Assembly (NCBI RefSeq): GCF_021531255.1
Contig: NZ_JAFBIO010000013.1
Span: 1 to 45,049, forward strand
Source: Allofournierella massiliensis
Lineage (GTDB): Bacteria > Bacillota > Clostridia > Oscillospirales > Ruminococcaceae
Length of the DNA: 45,049 bases
Direction of reading: 5' to 3'
The notes beneath the pieces were generated by a model. That model was not told the origin of the DNA, ran no database searches, and saw only the letters and a program-made list of their open reading frames with translations. The translations under genes were made by a program, and so were the position numbers. Positions 1-8,404 of the stretch are shown here, one piece after another; within the stretch, counting starts at the first letter, position 1, and each line of letters opens with the position of its first letter.

Positions 1-843
1 CAGGAAACTCCCACCCCCCAGCCGGAGAAAGAGAGCGAGCCGGCCCCCGAGGGCGCCGGCCCAGTGGAGCGCCAGCACTATGAGCAGGGCAGCGGCAACG
101 GCTATGTCACCCTGCCCGCCGGCAGCATCAAGAACGTGACCGGCCTGGCGGATGAGGAGGTGGCCCGGCTGGCGGGTGCCGGCCTGCCCTTTGATGTGGA
201 GGTGGGCAGCAGCGAGCCCCAGGTGCTGATCATGCACACCCATGCCACCGAAACGTATCTGCTCAACGACGGCAGCTGGTATGCCCCGGATGATACCGGC
301 CGCAGCACCGACCTGGCGGTGAATATGGCGGCGGTGGGGGCCGAGATCGCCTCGGTGCTCAACCAGGCGGGCATCACCACCCTGCAGGATACCACCCTTC
401 ACGATTACCCCAGCTATGTGGGCAGCTATGAGCGCAGCAACGAGACGGTGCGCCGGTATCTGGAAGAATACCCCAGCATCAAGGTGGTGCTGGATGTGCA
501 CCGGGACGCCATCGAAAAGGAAGGTACCCGCATCGCCCCCCTGGCCGAGATCAACGGGGAGGAGGCGGCCCAGGTCATGATTATCTGCGGCTGCGACAAC
601 AGGGGGAACCTGCCCAACTATCAGCGGAATCTGGCCTTTGCCGCGGCCTGGGAATCCACCATGGAGGGGATGTTCCCCGGCCTGACCCGACCGGTGCTTT
701 TTGATTACCGGTATTATAACCAGGACCTCACCACCGGCAGCCTTCTCATCGAGGTGGGGGGCCACGGCAACACCCTGGAGCAGGCCCTGGTGAGCGGCCG
801 CCTGGTGGGGCAGGCGCTGGTGCGGCTGTTCGGGGCGGACTAA
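1..843 (+). CDS. spoIIP: Stage II sporulation protein P (partial, 5' end outside window)
   Basis: The frame is open from base 1 to the stop at 841-843, so the N-terminus (signal/membrane anchor) lies to the left of the window. The first readable part is a Pro/Glu-rich linker, followed by the SpoIIP catalytic domain. Visible family motifs are the LIMHTHATE segment (about nt 223-249), the VLDVHRDA segment (about nt 487-510) and the C-terminal IEVGGHGNTLEQA segment. The His and Glu residues in these motifs are the zinc and catalytic residues of this family. SpoIIP is a cell wall amidase/endopeptidase that acts with SpoIID and SpoIIM to remove septal peptidoglycan and drive engulfment of the forespore. 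Its presence marks the host as a spore former or descendant of one. The next gene, mutY, has its own promoter. Confidence 0.9.
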   Translation, partial: QETPTPQPEKESEPAPEGAGPVERQHYEQGSGNGYVTLPAGSIKNVTGLADEEVARLAGAGLPFDVEVGSSEPQVLIMHTHATETYLLNDGSWYAPDDTGRSTDLAVNMAAVGAEIASVLNQAGITTLQDTTLHDYPSYVGSYERSNETVRRYLEEYPSIKVVLDVHRDAIEKEGTRIAPLAEINGEEAAQVMIICGCDNRGNLPNYQRNLAFAAAWESTMEGMFPGLTRPVLFDYRYYNQDLTTGSLLIEVGGHGNTLEQALVSGRLVGQALVRLFGAD

Positions 844-854
844 AGGGATTTTTC

Positions 855-884
855 TTGTGAAAAAAGGCGGGGATGTGCTATCAT
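855..884 (+). promoter_or_regulatory. Sigma-A promoter of mutY
   Basis: A TTGTGA -35 box (855-860) is followed after 18 bp by TATCAT (879-884), which is directly preceded by TGC, an extended -10. The leader before mutY is about 50 nt. Confidence 0.6.
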
Positions 885-942
885 AAAACGAAACCGCCGG
901 CCCTGCCCGGCGGAGAGAGAATGCTACAGGAGAATACCGCCC

Positions 943-2043
943 ATGAAACAAGAAAACCGGGAGAGCGCCCCCGGTCAGAACTGCCCGCCCCGGGGCCCCA
1001 TTGCGCCGGCCCTGCTGGAATGGTTTTACCGCCACCGGCGCAGCCTCCCCTTCCGGGAGGACCCCACTCCCTACCATATCTGGGTCAGCGAGATCATGCT
1101 GCAGCAGACCCGCATGACCGCCGCCGTGCCCTATTATCTGCGTTTTATCCAGGCCCTGCCCACCGTGGAAGATCTGGCCCGCTGCCCCGAGGATCAGCTG
1201 GCCAAGCTGTGGGAGGGGCTGGGCTATTACAGCCGGATGCGCAACCTGCAGAAGGCGGCCCGGGTAATCTGCGAAAAATACGGCGGCGCCCTGCCCGCCA
1301 GCCTGGAAGAATTGAAAAAGCTGCCCGGCGTGGGCGAATATACCGCCGGCGCCATCGCCTCCATCGGCTTTGGCCTGCCCGCCCCGGCGGTGGACGGCAA
1401 TGTGCTGCGGGTGTTCAGCCGGCTTTGGCGGGATGAGCGGGATATTTCCACCCCCGCCGCCAAAAAGGAGTGCGCGGCCCGGGTGATGGCCCAGCAGCCC
1501 CCCGAGGCGGCAGGCGACTTCAACCAGGCCCTGATGGAGCTGGGGGCGCTGGTCTGCCTGCCCGGCACGCCGGACTGCGCCGCCTGCCCCCTGAAAGAAC
1601 TTTGCTCTTCTTACGGCACGCCGGACGCCGCCCGCCTGCCCGTAAAAGCGCCCCGGGCCGAAAGAAAGGTACGCCCGGTGACGGTGGTGCTGGCCCGGAG
1701 CGAGCAGGGCTTTCTGCTGGGCCGCCGGGGACGGGGCGGGCTGCTGGCAGGGCTCTGGCAGCCCCTTTTGTGGGAAGAAGGGCTGGAAAAGGAAGAGACT
1801 CTTGCCCGCCTGAAGCAGATGGGCCTGGAACCGGAAAGCTCGGAGGCTCTGCCCCCTGCCCGCCATGTATTCACCCATGTGGAATGGCGGATGTCGGGCT
1901 GGTACTGCCGGGTGGGACAAGCCCCCGCCCCGGAAGGATTTGTCTGGGCCGAGCCCGACCAGATCCGGGAAGAATACGCCCTGCCCGGGGCCTTCAAGGT
2001 GTACCGGGCCCTCATGCTGGACGAATCGGGGAATTTTTTGTGA
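943..2043 (+). CDS. mutY: A/G-specific adenine DNA glycosylase MutY
   Basis: The 366-residue product removes adenine mispaired with 8-oxoguanine during base-excision repair. The HhH-GPD fold is clear: SEIMLQQT holds the catalytic Glu (E50), the helix-hairpin-helix LPGVGEYTAG lies near residues 128-136, and D151 is the second catalytic acid. The iron-sulfur loop has C205, C212, C215 and C221 in the family spacing C-x6-C-x2-C-x5-C. The C-terminal part (about 238-355) is the NUDIX-like domain that recognises 8-oxoG. Length is normal for the family. The ATG at 943 follows AGGAG about 12 nt upstream and the whole HhH domain starts just after it. Overlapping longer reading frames here are GC-rich shadows. 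Confidence 0.95.
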   Translation: MKQENRESAPGQNCPPRGPIAPALLEWFYRHRRSLPFREDPTPYHIWVSEIMLQQTRMTAAVPYYLRFIQALPTVEDLARCPEDQLAKLWEGLGYYSRMRNLQKAARVICEKYGGALPASLEELKKLPGVGEYTAGAIASIGFGLPAPAVDGNVLRVFSRLWRDERDISTPAAKKECAARVMAQQPPEAAGDFNQALMELGALVCLPGTPDCAACPLKELCSSYGTPDAARLPVKAPRAERKVRPVTVVLARSEQGFLLGRRGRGGLLAGLWQPLLWEEGLEKEETLARLKQMGLEPESSEALPPARHVFTHVEWRMSGWYCRVGQAPAPEGFVWAEPDQIREEYALPGAFKVYRALMLDESGNFL

Positions 2044-2059
2044 GGCTTTGCCGGGGACG

Positions 2060-2088
2060 TTGTAATCTGAACGCGGAAAGGGTATAAT
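2060..2088 (+). promoter_or_regulatory. Sigma-A promoter upstream of small membrane protein gene
   Basis: TTGTAA (2060-2065), a 17-bp spacer and a perfect TATAAT (2083-2088). The leader to the ATG at 2217 is about 120 nt and GC-rich, with a short GGCC-GCAA-GGCC hairpin near 2131-2142. Confidence 0.75.
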
Positions 2089-2216
2089 AAAAAACAAGAA
2101 AAAAGGCGGCGCCCTGCGGCTCTGCCTGGAGGCCGCAAGGCCTTTGCTCTTTTCGCGGGACTCTAAAGCGGGCCCGGCCCCAGGCCGCGCCCATCACCAA
2201 AAGGAGGATATAAATC

Positions 2217-2444
2217 ATGAAGAATACCACCTTTGCCGCCATTCTGATGTTCCTGGCCGCCGCGGTGGGCGCGCTGGTTGCCGGCGCCCTCTACCTGCGC
2301 CGTCGCGAGAAGGAGCTGGACGAGTACGAGCAGCTGCTGTTCAGCGAGGATTTCAGCGACGATGAGGCCGATGAGGATGAGGCCGACCGGGAGCCGGAAG
2401 AGGACGTGACGGTGGAAGCTCCCCTGGATGCTGACGGGGAATAA
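2217..2444 (+). CDS. Small single-pass membrane protein with acidic tail
   Basis: The 75-residue protein is not a family I recognise. It has one hydrophobic helix (about residues 5-27), a short basic stop (RRRE) and then a very acidic tail (residues 33-75, dominated by Asp and Glu). By the positive-inside rule the tail should be cytoplasmic. The start is supported by AAAGGAGG 9 nt upstream and by a strong promoter of its own, and a terminator follows 26 bp after the stop. It is therefore a monocistronic, probably well-expressed gene rather than a chance frame. Confidence 0.75.
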   Translation: MKNTTFAAILMFLAAAVGALVAGALYLRRREKELDEYEQLLFSEDFSDDEADEDEADREPEEDVTVEAPLDADGE

Positions 2445-2470
2445 TCCGGCCTGAGCAAGATAAAACACCA

Positions 2471-2512
2471 AGAGGGGCGGCCCTGACGGGGCCGCCCCTC
2501 TCTTGTTTTATT
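2471..2512. terminator. Bidirectional intrinsic terminator
   Basis: A 13-bp perfect stem AGAGGGGCGGCCC (2471-2483) / GGGCCGCCCCTCT (2489-2501) with a 5-nt loop. It is flanked by a T-rich tract on the right and an A-rich tract on the left, and serves the small membrane protein (+) and the amidase (-). Confidence 0.9.
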
Positions 2513-2522
2513 TTATGCTGTT

Positions 2523-3323
2523 TTACCAGGGCTGAGGTTTGCGGGAAGCCAGGATGGGCAGCTGGGCCCGGATGGCCTGGTTGCGGGCAAAATCCAGCTC
2601 TACCGCGCAGATGGCTTCTTCCTTATCCAGCCGGGCCAGAACGGTGCCCCAGGGATCCACCGCCATGGAATTGCCGTAGGATACATAGCTTTCCTGTTCG
2701 TTGCGGGCAGGGGCCACGCCCAGGGTAAAAAGCTGGTTATCCACCGCCCGCTGGCGGAACATCAGCTCCCAGTGGGCGGGGCCGGTGGTCATGTTGAAGG
2801 CGGCGGGCACAATGATGGCCTGGGCGCCCCGGTCCCCCATGGCCTTGGCCAGCTCCTGAAAGCGGAAATCAAAGCAGATGCAAAGCCCCAGCCGGCCGAA
2901 TTCGGTGTCAAAGACGGTGCACTGATCCCCCGGCGTCAGCACCTCCGACTCAAAAAAGCGCTGGCCGCCCGGCACGTCGATGTCGAAGAGGTAGGTCTTG
3001 CGGTGCTTGGCGATCTGCCGGCCCTGCCGGTCGAATACATAGGAGGTATTGTAGATCTTATCCTCCTCCAGTTCGGGGATGGAGCCGCCCACCAGGTAGA
3101 TCCCCAGCCGGGCGGCCAGGGCCGAAAGGGTCTGCCAGGCGGGGCCGCCCTCCTCCTCCCCGTACTGGGCAAAATACTGGTTGTCGTAGGGGCAGCAGAA
3201 CATTTCCGGCAGCACCGCCATATCAATTCCCCCGGCGGCGGCCTGTTCGGTGAGCCGGCAGGCGTGGTCAAGATTTTGCTGCTTGTCATGCACCACCGAC
3301 ATCTGGATCATCCCGATTTTCAT
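2523..3323 (-). CDS. Nitrilase-superfamily carbon-nitrogen hydrolase (omega-amidase-like)
   Basis: The 266-residue protein is a complete carbon-nitrogen hydrolase domain of the Nit2/omega-amidase branch, and hydrolyses a small amide or deaminated glutamine/asparagine analogue in the cytoplasm. The catalytic Glu-Lys-Cys triad is visible: E40 in LPEMFCCPY, K109 in HRKTYLFD and C150 in GLCICFDFRF. The start follows AAGAAGG about 9 nt upstream. The gene is alone between a terminator and the divergent LytM-like pair, so context gives no substrate. Known relatives include omega-amidase and deaminated-glutathione amidase; I cannot decide between them from sequence alone. Confidence 0.85.
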   Translation of the reverse strand: MKIGMIQMSVVHDKQQNLDHACRLTEQAAAGGIDMAVLPEMFCCPYDNQYFAQYGEEEGGPAWQTLSALAARLGIYLVGGSIPELEEDKIYNTSYVFDRQGRQIAKHRKTYLFDIDVPGGQRFFESEVLTPGDQCTVFDTEFGRLGLCICFDFRFQELAKAMGDRGAQAIIVPAAFNMTTGPAHWELMFRQRAVDNQLFTLGVAPARNEQESYVSYGNSMAVDPWGTVLARLDKEEAICAVELDFARNQAIRAQLPILASRKPQPW

Positions 3324-3509
3324 ACAGATACCCTTCTTTCTTTTTTCCGGCCCCTTGCGGCAGCCTGTTTCGCTTCTTTATGGGAAAGGTATCACACCCT
3401 CGGGGGCCTTGTCAACGACCTGCCCAAAAGAGGGAGGACAAGGATAATTCCGCCCCCCGGCACATATGCTGGGACAGAGGGCTGCATGGTATCATTTCCC
3501 GCCGCTTCA

Positions 3510-3518
3510 TGGTATAAT
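3510..3518 (+). promoter_or_regulatory. Extended -10 promoter of first LytM-like gene
   Basis: TGG-TATAAT (3510-3518) with no good -35 box, an extended -10 promoter. A GGGCG-N5-CGCCC hairpin (3541-3555) lies in the leader just before the AAGGAG ribosome binding site. The rest of the 258-bp gap between the amidase and this gene holds nothing else I can name. Confidence 0.5.
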
Positions 3519-3581
3519 ATCTGTGTATCTGCATACTCTCGGGCGCCGGGCGCCCAAGGATTATAAGGAGAAGCGGACGAG

Positions 3582-4823
3582 GTGAAAAAAGCATTTCTTT
3601 GGATCTTGATGGTGATCCTGTTTACTATTTTGCTGGTGGGGGGCACCATCGGCGTGTTTTACTGGAAGGCGGCTTCGGCCAGCCTGCCGGAGGATGAGGT
3701 GTCCTTCGGGGGCGTGTCGGTGGGCCAGCCGGTGGGGTACCAGTGGGACATGCCGGTATTCTGGGGCGCCTATGACCGGCGCTTTGAGGAATCCCCCAGC
3801 CTGAGCGTGGAAAAGCTGGGCACCCTCACCGAGGCCTCCCCTGCCCTGACCCTGCCCGATTGGGTCACCAAAAGCCAGCTGACCCTCACCGACGAGTCGG
3901 GCAAAACTGTGTTTGAGGGCAGCGCCGAGGAATATGAGGAATTTGCCTTTGAGGCCAACGGCCTGTATACGGCGGTGCTCAAGATCTGGCATGATATGCC
4001 CGACGAGCGGCCGGCCAGACCCCAGGGCTGGTATCAGTACAGCTTCCGGTTTACCCTCAATGCGGCGCCCCAGATAACTCTGTCCAAGGAAAGCGCGGCT
4101 CAGGGCAGCGTGGTGGGGGTCAAGCTCACCGGGGTTCTGGGCAGCGAAACGCCCTTGGGGGAATGTGATCTGGGCAGCATCTGGTTCTGCCGTTCGGGCA
4201 GCGAATGGGTGGGGTATCTGCCGGTGGCCTACAATGCCGAAGCGGGGATGCACACCCTCACCGTTACCAGCGGCGGCACCACCCTCACCCAGGAGATCGA
4301 AGTTTATCAGAAGGAATTTGACCGGGTGGATGTTTCCGGCCAGGAGGAAGAGGAGCTGCCGGCGGGTGCCGCCGAGGAGTACCGCCGCCTGATCTGGCCC
4401 TTCTACAGTGAGGGAAGCCTGGAAAAGCAGTGGCTGGGGGCTTTCAGCCAGCCGGTTAAGGGAACCACCTTGCAGGATTACGGGGCCTATCTGGTGGATG
4501 AGGATTCCACCACCCGGGCCAGCGATCTGATCCTGGAGGTGGAAGCCGGCCAGGAGGTGGTGATGCCCTCGGACGGGACCATTCTCTTTGCGGGCGAGCT
4601 GCTGCTGGGCGGCAACACGGTGGTGATCGACCATGGCTGCGGCCTGAAAACCTACATATCCGGTCTGGGCGCCATCTATGTGACCCAGGGGCAGAGCCTT
4701 CTGCAGAACGAGGCCTTGGGCGAGACCGGCGAAGAAAACATCGTGATCGAGATGCGCATCGGCAACAAGAGCATTGATCCCTGGGACGCCTGGCGGGGCA
4801 ACGGCGGGCTGTTCTACCGGTAA
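3582..4823 (+). CDS. Membrane-anchored protein with degenerate LytM (M23-like) domain, copy A
   Basis: The 413-residue protein has an N-terminal helix (residues 4-27), an extracytoplasmic beta-rich middle, and a C-terminal LytM/peptidase M23 fold (about 275-405). The fold is recognisable by the PSDGTILFAG, NTVVIDHGCGLKTYI and GQSLLQNEALG segments. By eye the zinc site is lost: the H-x3-D ligands align with Ala and Ile near RASDLILEV, and the H-x-H ligands align with Asn and Val in NIVIEMR. It is thus probably a non-catalytic wall-binding or amidase-activating protein, like EnvC/NlpD or Bacillus SpoIIQ, rather than an endopeptidase. Translation starts at GTG (AAGGAG 11 nt upstream). A paralogue follows 49 nt after the stop. 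Confidence 0.8.
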   Translation: MKKAFLWILMVILFTILLVGGTIGVFYWKAASASLPEDEVSFGGVSVGQPVGYQWDMPVFWGAYDRRFEESPSLSVEKLGTLTEASPALTLPDWVTKSQLTLTDESGKTVFEGSAEEYEEFAFEANGLYTAVLKIWHDMPDERPARPQGWYQYSFRFTLNAAPQITLSKESAAQGSVVGVKLTGVLGSETPLGECDLGSIWFCRSGSEWVGYLPVAYNAEAGMHTLTVTSGGTTLTQEIEVYQKEFDRVDVSGQEEEELPAGAAEEYRRLIWPFYSEGSLEKQWLGAFSQPVKGTTLQDYGAYLVDEDSTTRASDLILEVEAGQEVVMPSDGTILFAGELLLGGNTVVIDHGCGLKTYISGLGAIYVTQGQSLLQNEALGETGEENIVIEMRIGNKSIDPWDAWRGNGGLFYR

Positions 4824-4872
4824 GACTGTTTTGAAAAAGCGGCCTGCAGGGCCCGGCGTGAGGTGAAGAAAT

Positions 4873-6507
4873 TTGAATCGTGAAGAACAAACCGGGGGCG
4901 GCCTGCCCCGGCAGGAGAAAACCGGGGCGGTAGCCCTGGAGGAAAAGAGCGAGGCCCGGCCGGAGGATGCCCAAAAGGCGGAAGAGGCCCCGGCGGCGGA
5001 AGGTGCCCCGGAAGAACCGGCCGGCGGCCCCCAGCCCGAGATGACCAAGAAGGAACAGGAAGAGGAGCCGGATGTCGGGCAGGAAGCCCGGGAACCGGGT
5101 TCTGAATCAGCCCCGGAGGAAAGTGGCGGCCCCGTAGCCCCGGAGGAAGAGGGCGAAGAGGAACCGGAAGAAGAGGAAGAGGGCGAGGCTCTCTCCGCCT
5201 TTGAGCGGCTTAGCCTGCCGGGCAAGCTGCTGGCCTGGCTGGGGCTGGTGGCCCTGGCCCTGGCCATTCTGCTGGGCTCGGCCTTGATCCTGCTCTATCT
5301 CACTGCGGATATGGAGGATGTGCCCCAGGCCCAGGTGAGTTTTGAGGGGCAGGCATTGGAGCCGGAAAGTTACCGGTGGAGCGTGCCGGTGGCCGGCCCC
5401 ATCCATCGGGTCTTTCACCGGGATATGAGCGATGAGCCCCAGCGGCTGGAGACGGTGGAAAGCCCCACTCCCCGGCTGGAAGCAGCCGAGGGCTTTGAGC
5501 TGGAAATCACGGTTCTGGATGAGGCGGGCGAAACGGTGTTCGAGGGCACCGGCCAGAGCTTTGCGGTTTTTGCCTTTGAAGAAGAGGACGAATACACCGC
5601 CAGCATCACCGCCAAAAAGACGGCAGGGCCCCAGGTCACCGGCTATATCCCGGAAGGAAGCTATCACTATGAGATCGCCTTCCAGCTGAGCGCAGCGCCC
5701 CGTCTGGAAGCCAGCCGGGACTCTGTGGCCCAGGGCAGCGTGTTCTGCCTGCGGCTCACCGGCGTGTTGGGGGAGGAACTGCCCCGGATTTCGGCCCCCT
5801 TCTCGCCGGATGCCATCTTTGTGCGGCAGGGGGAGGACTGGGTGGCCTGCCTGGATGTGCCCTATGACTGCGCCACCGGGGAATATGTTATCCAGGTGGA
5901 GGCGGGGGCCAGCACCCTCACCCAGACGGTGAATGTCTATGCCCGTCAGCTGCGGGAGCTGGACACCAGCACCCTGGATGGAACGGCGCTCACCCCCTAT
6001 CTGGGGGCCCTGCCCGAGGTGCTGGAACCTTATATGGATGTGGCCGACCCGGACATCTACTGGACCGACGGTTTTATCCAGCCTGTGAAGGGTACCCTTC
6101 TGCGGGATTATTATGTGAATGAGTACACCGACCGGATCACTGATCCCACCCTGATTGCCCTGGTGCCGGATATTGTGGAGCAGCTGAACGCAGCCATCCA
6201 GCCCCGGTTGAGCCTGAATGTGACCTTTAGTCTGCCTGCGGGCAGCAAGGTATCCTGCCCGGCAGACGGGCGGGTGATCTTCGCCGGGGTGGCCGGCGGG
6301 GCCGGGCGCACCATCGTGGTGGAACATGGGGGCGGCCTGAAGAGCATCTTCTACCTGATGAACCAGATGAATGTGCAGGAAGGGGGTTTCGTTTACCAGG
6401 GCGACAGCCTGGGCACCACCAACGACCATATCATCTGTGAGATGCGCCTGAACGGCAGCGCCGTCAACCCCTGGGATATCTGGCGGAATCTGGGTGGCCT
6501 GGCCTAA
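4873..6507 (+). CDS. Membrane-anchored protein with degenerate LytM (M23-like) domain, copy B
   Basis: The 544-residue protein is a paralogue of the gene just upstream, with the same order of domains. It adds a long Glu/Pro/Ala-rich cytoplasmic N-terminus (about 1-108) before the single transmembrane helix (about 116-142). Shared blocks include the middle domain with the AAPR/SKESxAQGSV-type stretch and the C-terminal LytM-like fold (PADGRVIFAG, TIVVEHGGGLKSIF). Zinc ligands are again missing by eye alignment: H-x3-D becomes Ser/Thr, and H-x-H becomes HIICEMR with only the first His kept. It starts with TTG, supported by GAGGTGAAG 5-8 nt upstream. The two genes form an operon. The acidic tail could contact a cytoplasmic partner. 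Confidence 0.8.
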   Translation: MNREEQTGGGLPRQEKTGAVALEEKSEARPEDAQKAEEAPAAEGAPEEPAGGPQPEMTKKEQEEEPDVGQEAREPGSESAPEESGGPVAPEEEGEEEPEEEEEGEALSAFERLSLPGKLLAWLGLVALALAILLGSALILLYLTADMEDVPQAQVSFEGQALEPESYRWSVPVAGPIHRVFHRDMSDEPQRLETVESPTPRLEAAEGFELEITVLDEAGETVFEGTGQSFAVFAFEEEDEYTASITAKKTAGPQVTGYIPEGSYHYEIAFQLSAAPRLEASRDSVAQGSVFCLRLTGVLGEELPRISAPFSPDAIFVRQGEDWVACLDVPYDCATGEYVIQVEAGASTLTQTVNVYARQLRELDTSTLDGTALTPYLGALPEVLEPYMDVADPDIYWTDGFIQPVKGTLLRDYYVNEYTDRITDPTLIALVPDIVEQLNAAIQPRLSLNVTFSLPAGSKVSCPADGRVIFAGVAGGAGRTIVVEHGGGLKSIFYLMNQMNVQEGGFVYQGDSLGTTNDHIICEMRLNGSAVNPWDIWRNLGGLA

Positions 6508-6566
6508 AAGGCGAGACAGGGAAAGAAGGCCGGGAATACAAGGCGGAAAGGATGAAGAACGGCAGA

Positions 6567-6585
6567 CCGGCAAAAGTATTGCCGG
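6567..6585 (+). other. Small hairpin in gap before EamA transporter
   Basis: CCGGCAA-N5-TTGCCGG, a perfect 7-bp stem without a following T-run. It may be a weak processing or pausing site between the LytM-like pair and the transporter; it does not look like a full terminator. Confidence 0.35.
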
Positions 6586-6626
6586 CAGGAAAAGTGTCCT
6601 GATAGCATAGGAAAGAAGGAAGAAAG

Positions 6627-7583
6627 ATGCAGGACAAAACAAAAGGGTACATTTATATTCTTCTTACCACCGTGATCTTCAGCACCATGGAGGTGGCGCT
6701 GAAAATGGTGGCGGGGGTGTTTGCCCCCATGCAGATCACGGTGCTCCGCTTTTTTATAGGCGGCATCTGTATCCTTCCCTTTGCGGCCTGGACCCTGCGG
6801 CGGCGGGGCATGCGGCTGGAGCGGCGGGATTTCTGGTACATGGCCTTTACCGGCCTGCTCTGCGTGCCCACCAGCATGGTGCTCTATCAGCTGGCAGTGG
6901 GCAGTACCCTGGCCTCGGTGGTGGCGGTGGTGTTCAGCGGCAACCCCATCTTTGTGGTGCCCCTGGCCTGGCTGCTCTTCCATGAGGTGATCCACAAAAA
7001 CAACCTGCTGGCCCTGCTCTTTATTGTGGCGGGCATCCTGGCCATTGCGGATCCCCTGCACAATCAGCTCTCCCCGGTGGGGGTATTGCTGGCGGTGCTG
7101 GCGGCAGTGCTGTTCTCCTTTTATCTGCTCCTTTCCCGGCGCGTCACCCGCAAATACGGCGGGATGGTCACCACCTGCGGCAGCTTTCTGTTCGGCAGCC
7201 TGGAACTCTTCCTCATCCTGCTGATGGGCTGGACCGGGCCCGGTGCGGATTTCTTCGCCGGCGTGGGGCTGGACCTTTTCTGCCGCGTGCCTTTCCTGGA
7301 GGGGATCAATTCCGCTACCCTTCCCTACTTCCTGTATATCTGCCTGGTCAATTCGGCCATGGGGTTTGTCTGCCACCAGATGGCCCTGCTCTATACCGAC
7401 GCAAAAACCGTGGGCCTGGTCTTTTTCTTCAAGCCGGCTCTGGCTCCCCTGCTGGCCTGGCTGGCCCTGGGAGAGACGGTGGAGCCCAACATGCTGCTGG
7501 GCATCGCCTTTTTCCTGGCGGGCAGCCTGGTAAGCCTGGTGCCGGATATGCTGCGGGAGAAAAAGCAGGCCCGGGAAACCTGA
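6627..7583 (+). CDS. EamA/DMT-family transporter
   Basis: The 318-residue protein has ten predicted membrane helices arranged as two EamA repeats (about 6-140 and 150-305). The typical features are STMEVALKMVAG in helix 1, the end-of-repeat GNPIFVVPLAWLLFHE segment, and its counterpart KPALAPLLAWLALGE in the second half. Members of the drug/metabolite transporter superfamily export amino acids, metabolites or drugs across the cytoplasmic membrane; the substrate cannot be read from sequence. The ATG has GAAAGAAGGAAG just upstream. A terminator follows the gene, so it ends the rightward unit. Confidence 0.88.
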   Translation: MQDKTKGYIYILLTTVIFSTMEVALKMVAGVFAPMQITVLRFFIGGICILPFAAWTLRRRGMRLERRDFWYMAFTGLLCVPTSMVLYQLAVGSTLASVVAVVFSGNPIFVVPLAWLLFHEVIHKNNLLALLFIVAGILAIADPLHNQLSPVGVLLAVLAAVLFSFYLLLSRRVTRKYGGMVTTCGSFLFGSLELFLILLMGWTGPGADFFAGVGLDLFCRVPFLEGINSATLPYFLYICLVNSAMGFVCHQMALLYTDAKTVGLVFFFKPALAPLLAWLALGETVEPNMLLGIAFFLAGSLVSLVPDMLREKKQARET

Positions 7584-7592
7584 GGTCAAAGC

Positions 7593-7635
7593 AAAAAAGA
7601 AGCGTCCGCCCTTTGATAGGGCGGACGCTTTTTGA
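7593..7635. terminator. Bidirectional intrinsic terminator
   Basis: An 11-bp perfect stem AGCGTCCGCCC (7601-7611) / GGGCGGACGCT (7619-7629), followed by TTTTT and preceded by AAAAAA. It ends the EamA gene (+) and the ECF S-component gene (-). Confidence 0.9.
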
Positions 7636-7653
7636 TTGGGAAAATCCAGGTTC

Positions 7654-8283
7654 TCAGGCCTTGCTGTCCTTGAGGGCCGGGCTCTTGCCCAGGGCCAGGC
7701 TCACTGCCTTGCTGACGGCGGAAGCAAGCAGCCCGCAGACCACCAGCTCAATGGACCCCTGCAGGCCCACCATGGCCAGTACCAGGCTGAAGGGGTTGGA
7801 AACGCCGTAGGTGGCGCAGAAGCCCTGCACATAGTCGGTGCCATAGTAGAAGAGCATGATGAAGCCCATAAAGAAGAGGGTGTTGAAGAAGGGGCAGCTC
7901 AGGGCCCCCAGCACATAGGCGGCGGAATGGCCCTTGGTCAGCTTGGCCAGGGCGGCAAAAACCAGGCCGCACAAAAGGCCGCACAGCACCCGGGCTACCA
8001 CGGTGGTGACAAAACAGGCCGCGGGGTTAAGGGTGAGGAGCATGGCCTTCATGCCGCCGCCGGTGAAGGCCTCGGCAAAGCTGGTCAGCCCGAACACCAG
8101 GCCCAGAATGGCCCCGGCAGCCGGCCCCAGCAGCATGGCGCCGATGGCCACCGGCACGGTGAGGAAGCTCAGGTTGAGCACCGGAGTCTTCAGGTAGCCC
8201 AGGGGGGTGTATGCCATCACCAGGGTGATGGCTACCAGCAGGGACAGTTCGGTGAGATAACGGATGTTTTTCTGCTTTTTCAT
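7654..8283 (-). CDS. ECF transporter S component, probably pantothenate (PanT-like)
   Basis: The 209-residue integral membrane protein has about six helices and the S-component signature of a long small-residue helix (LTVPVAIGAMLLGP followed by AGAILGLVFGLTSF). S components bind a vitamin and dock on a shared energising module (EcfA1/A2/T), which is not in the window. The gene lies downstream of coaX on the same strand, and coaBC diverges from coaX. Pantothenate or a precursor is therefore the most likely substrate; this is inference from context. The ATG follows AGCAGGAGG 6 nt upstream. The 121-nt gap to coaX holds two GC-rich inverted repeats but no clear promoter. Confidence 0.82.
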   Translation of the reverse strand: MKKQKNIRYLTELSLLVAITLVMAYTPLGYLKTPVLNLSFLTVPVAIGAMLLGPAAGAILGLVFGLTSFAEAFTGGGMKAMLLTLNPAACFVTTVVARVLCGLLCGLVFAALAKLTKGHSAAYVLGALSCPFFNTLFFMGFIMLFYYGTDYVQGFCATYGVSNPFSLVLAMVGLQGSIELVVCGLLASAVSKAVSLALGKSPALKDSKA

Positions 8284-8404
8284 AAGATCCTCCTGCTGCT
8301 GTTCCGCCCTTATGTCGGATACAGCGCAATCTATGGTTTCCCGCCCCCAGTGGGCGGGCGGACCCGCAAAAAGCTCCCCTGTCCGCAGGCGGGGAGAAAA
8401 CCTG

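Noticed and set aside
873-1436. A 187-codon frame overlapping the mutY start
   Set aside because: It reads Pro/Arg/Gly-rich nonsense over the conserved HhH-GPD coding frame and its ATG lies in the promoter -10.
3561-5267. A 568-codon minus-strand frame opposite the LytM-like pair
   Set aside because: Low-complexity Ser/Pro-rich composition and no ribosome binding site; it is the antisense image of the LytM-like genes.
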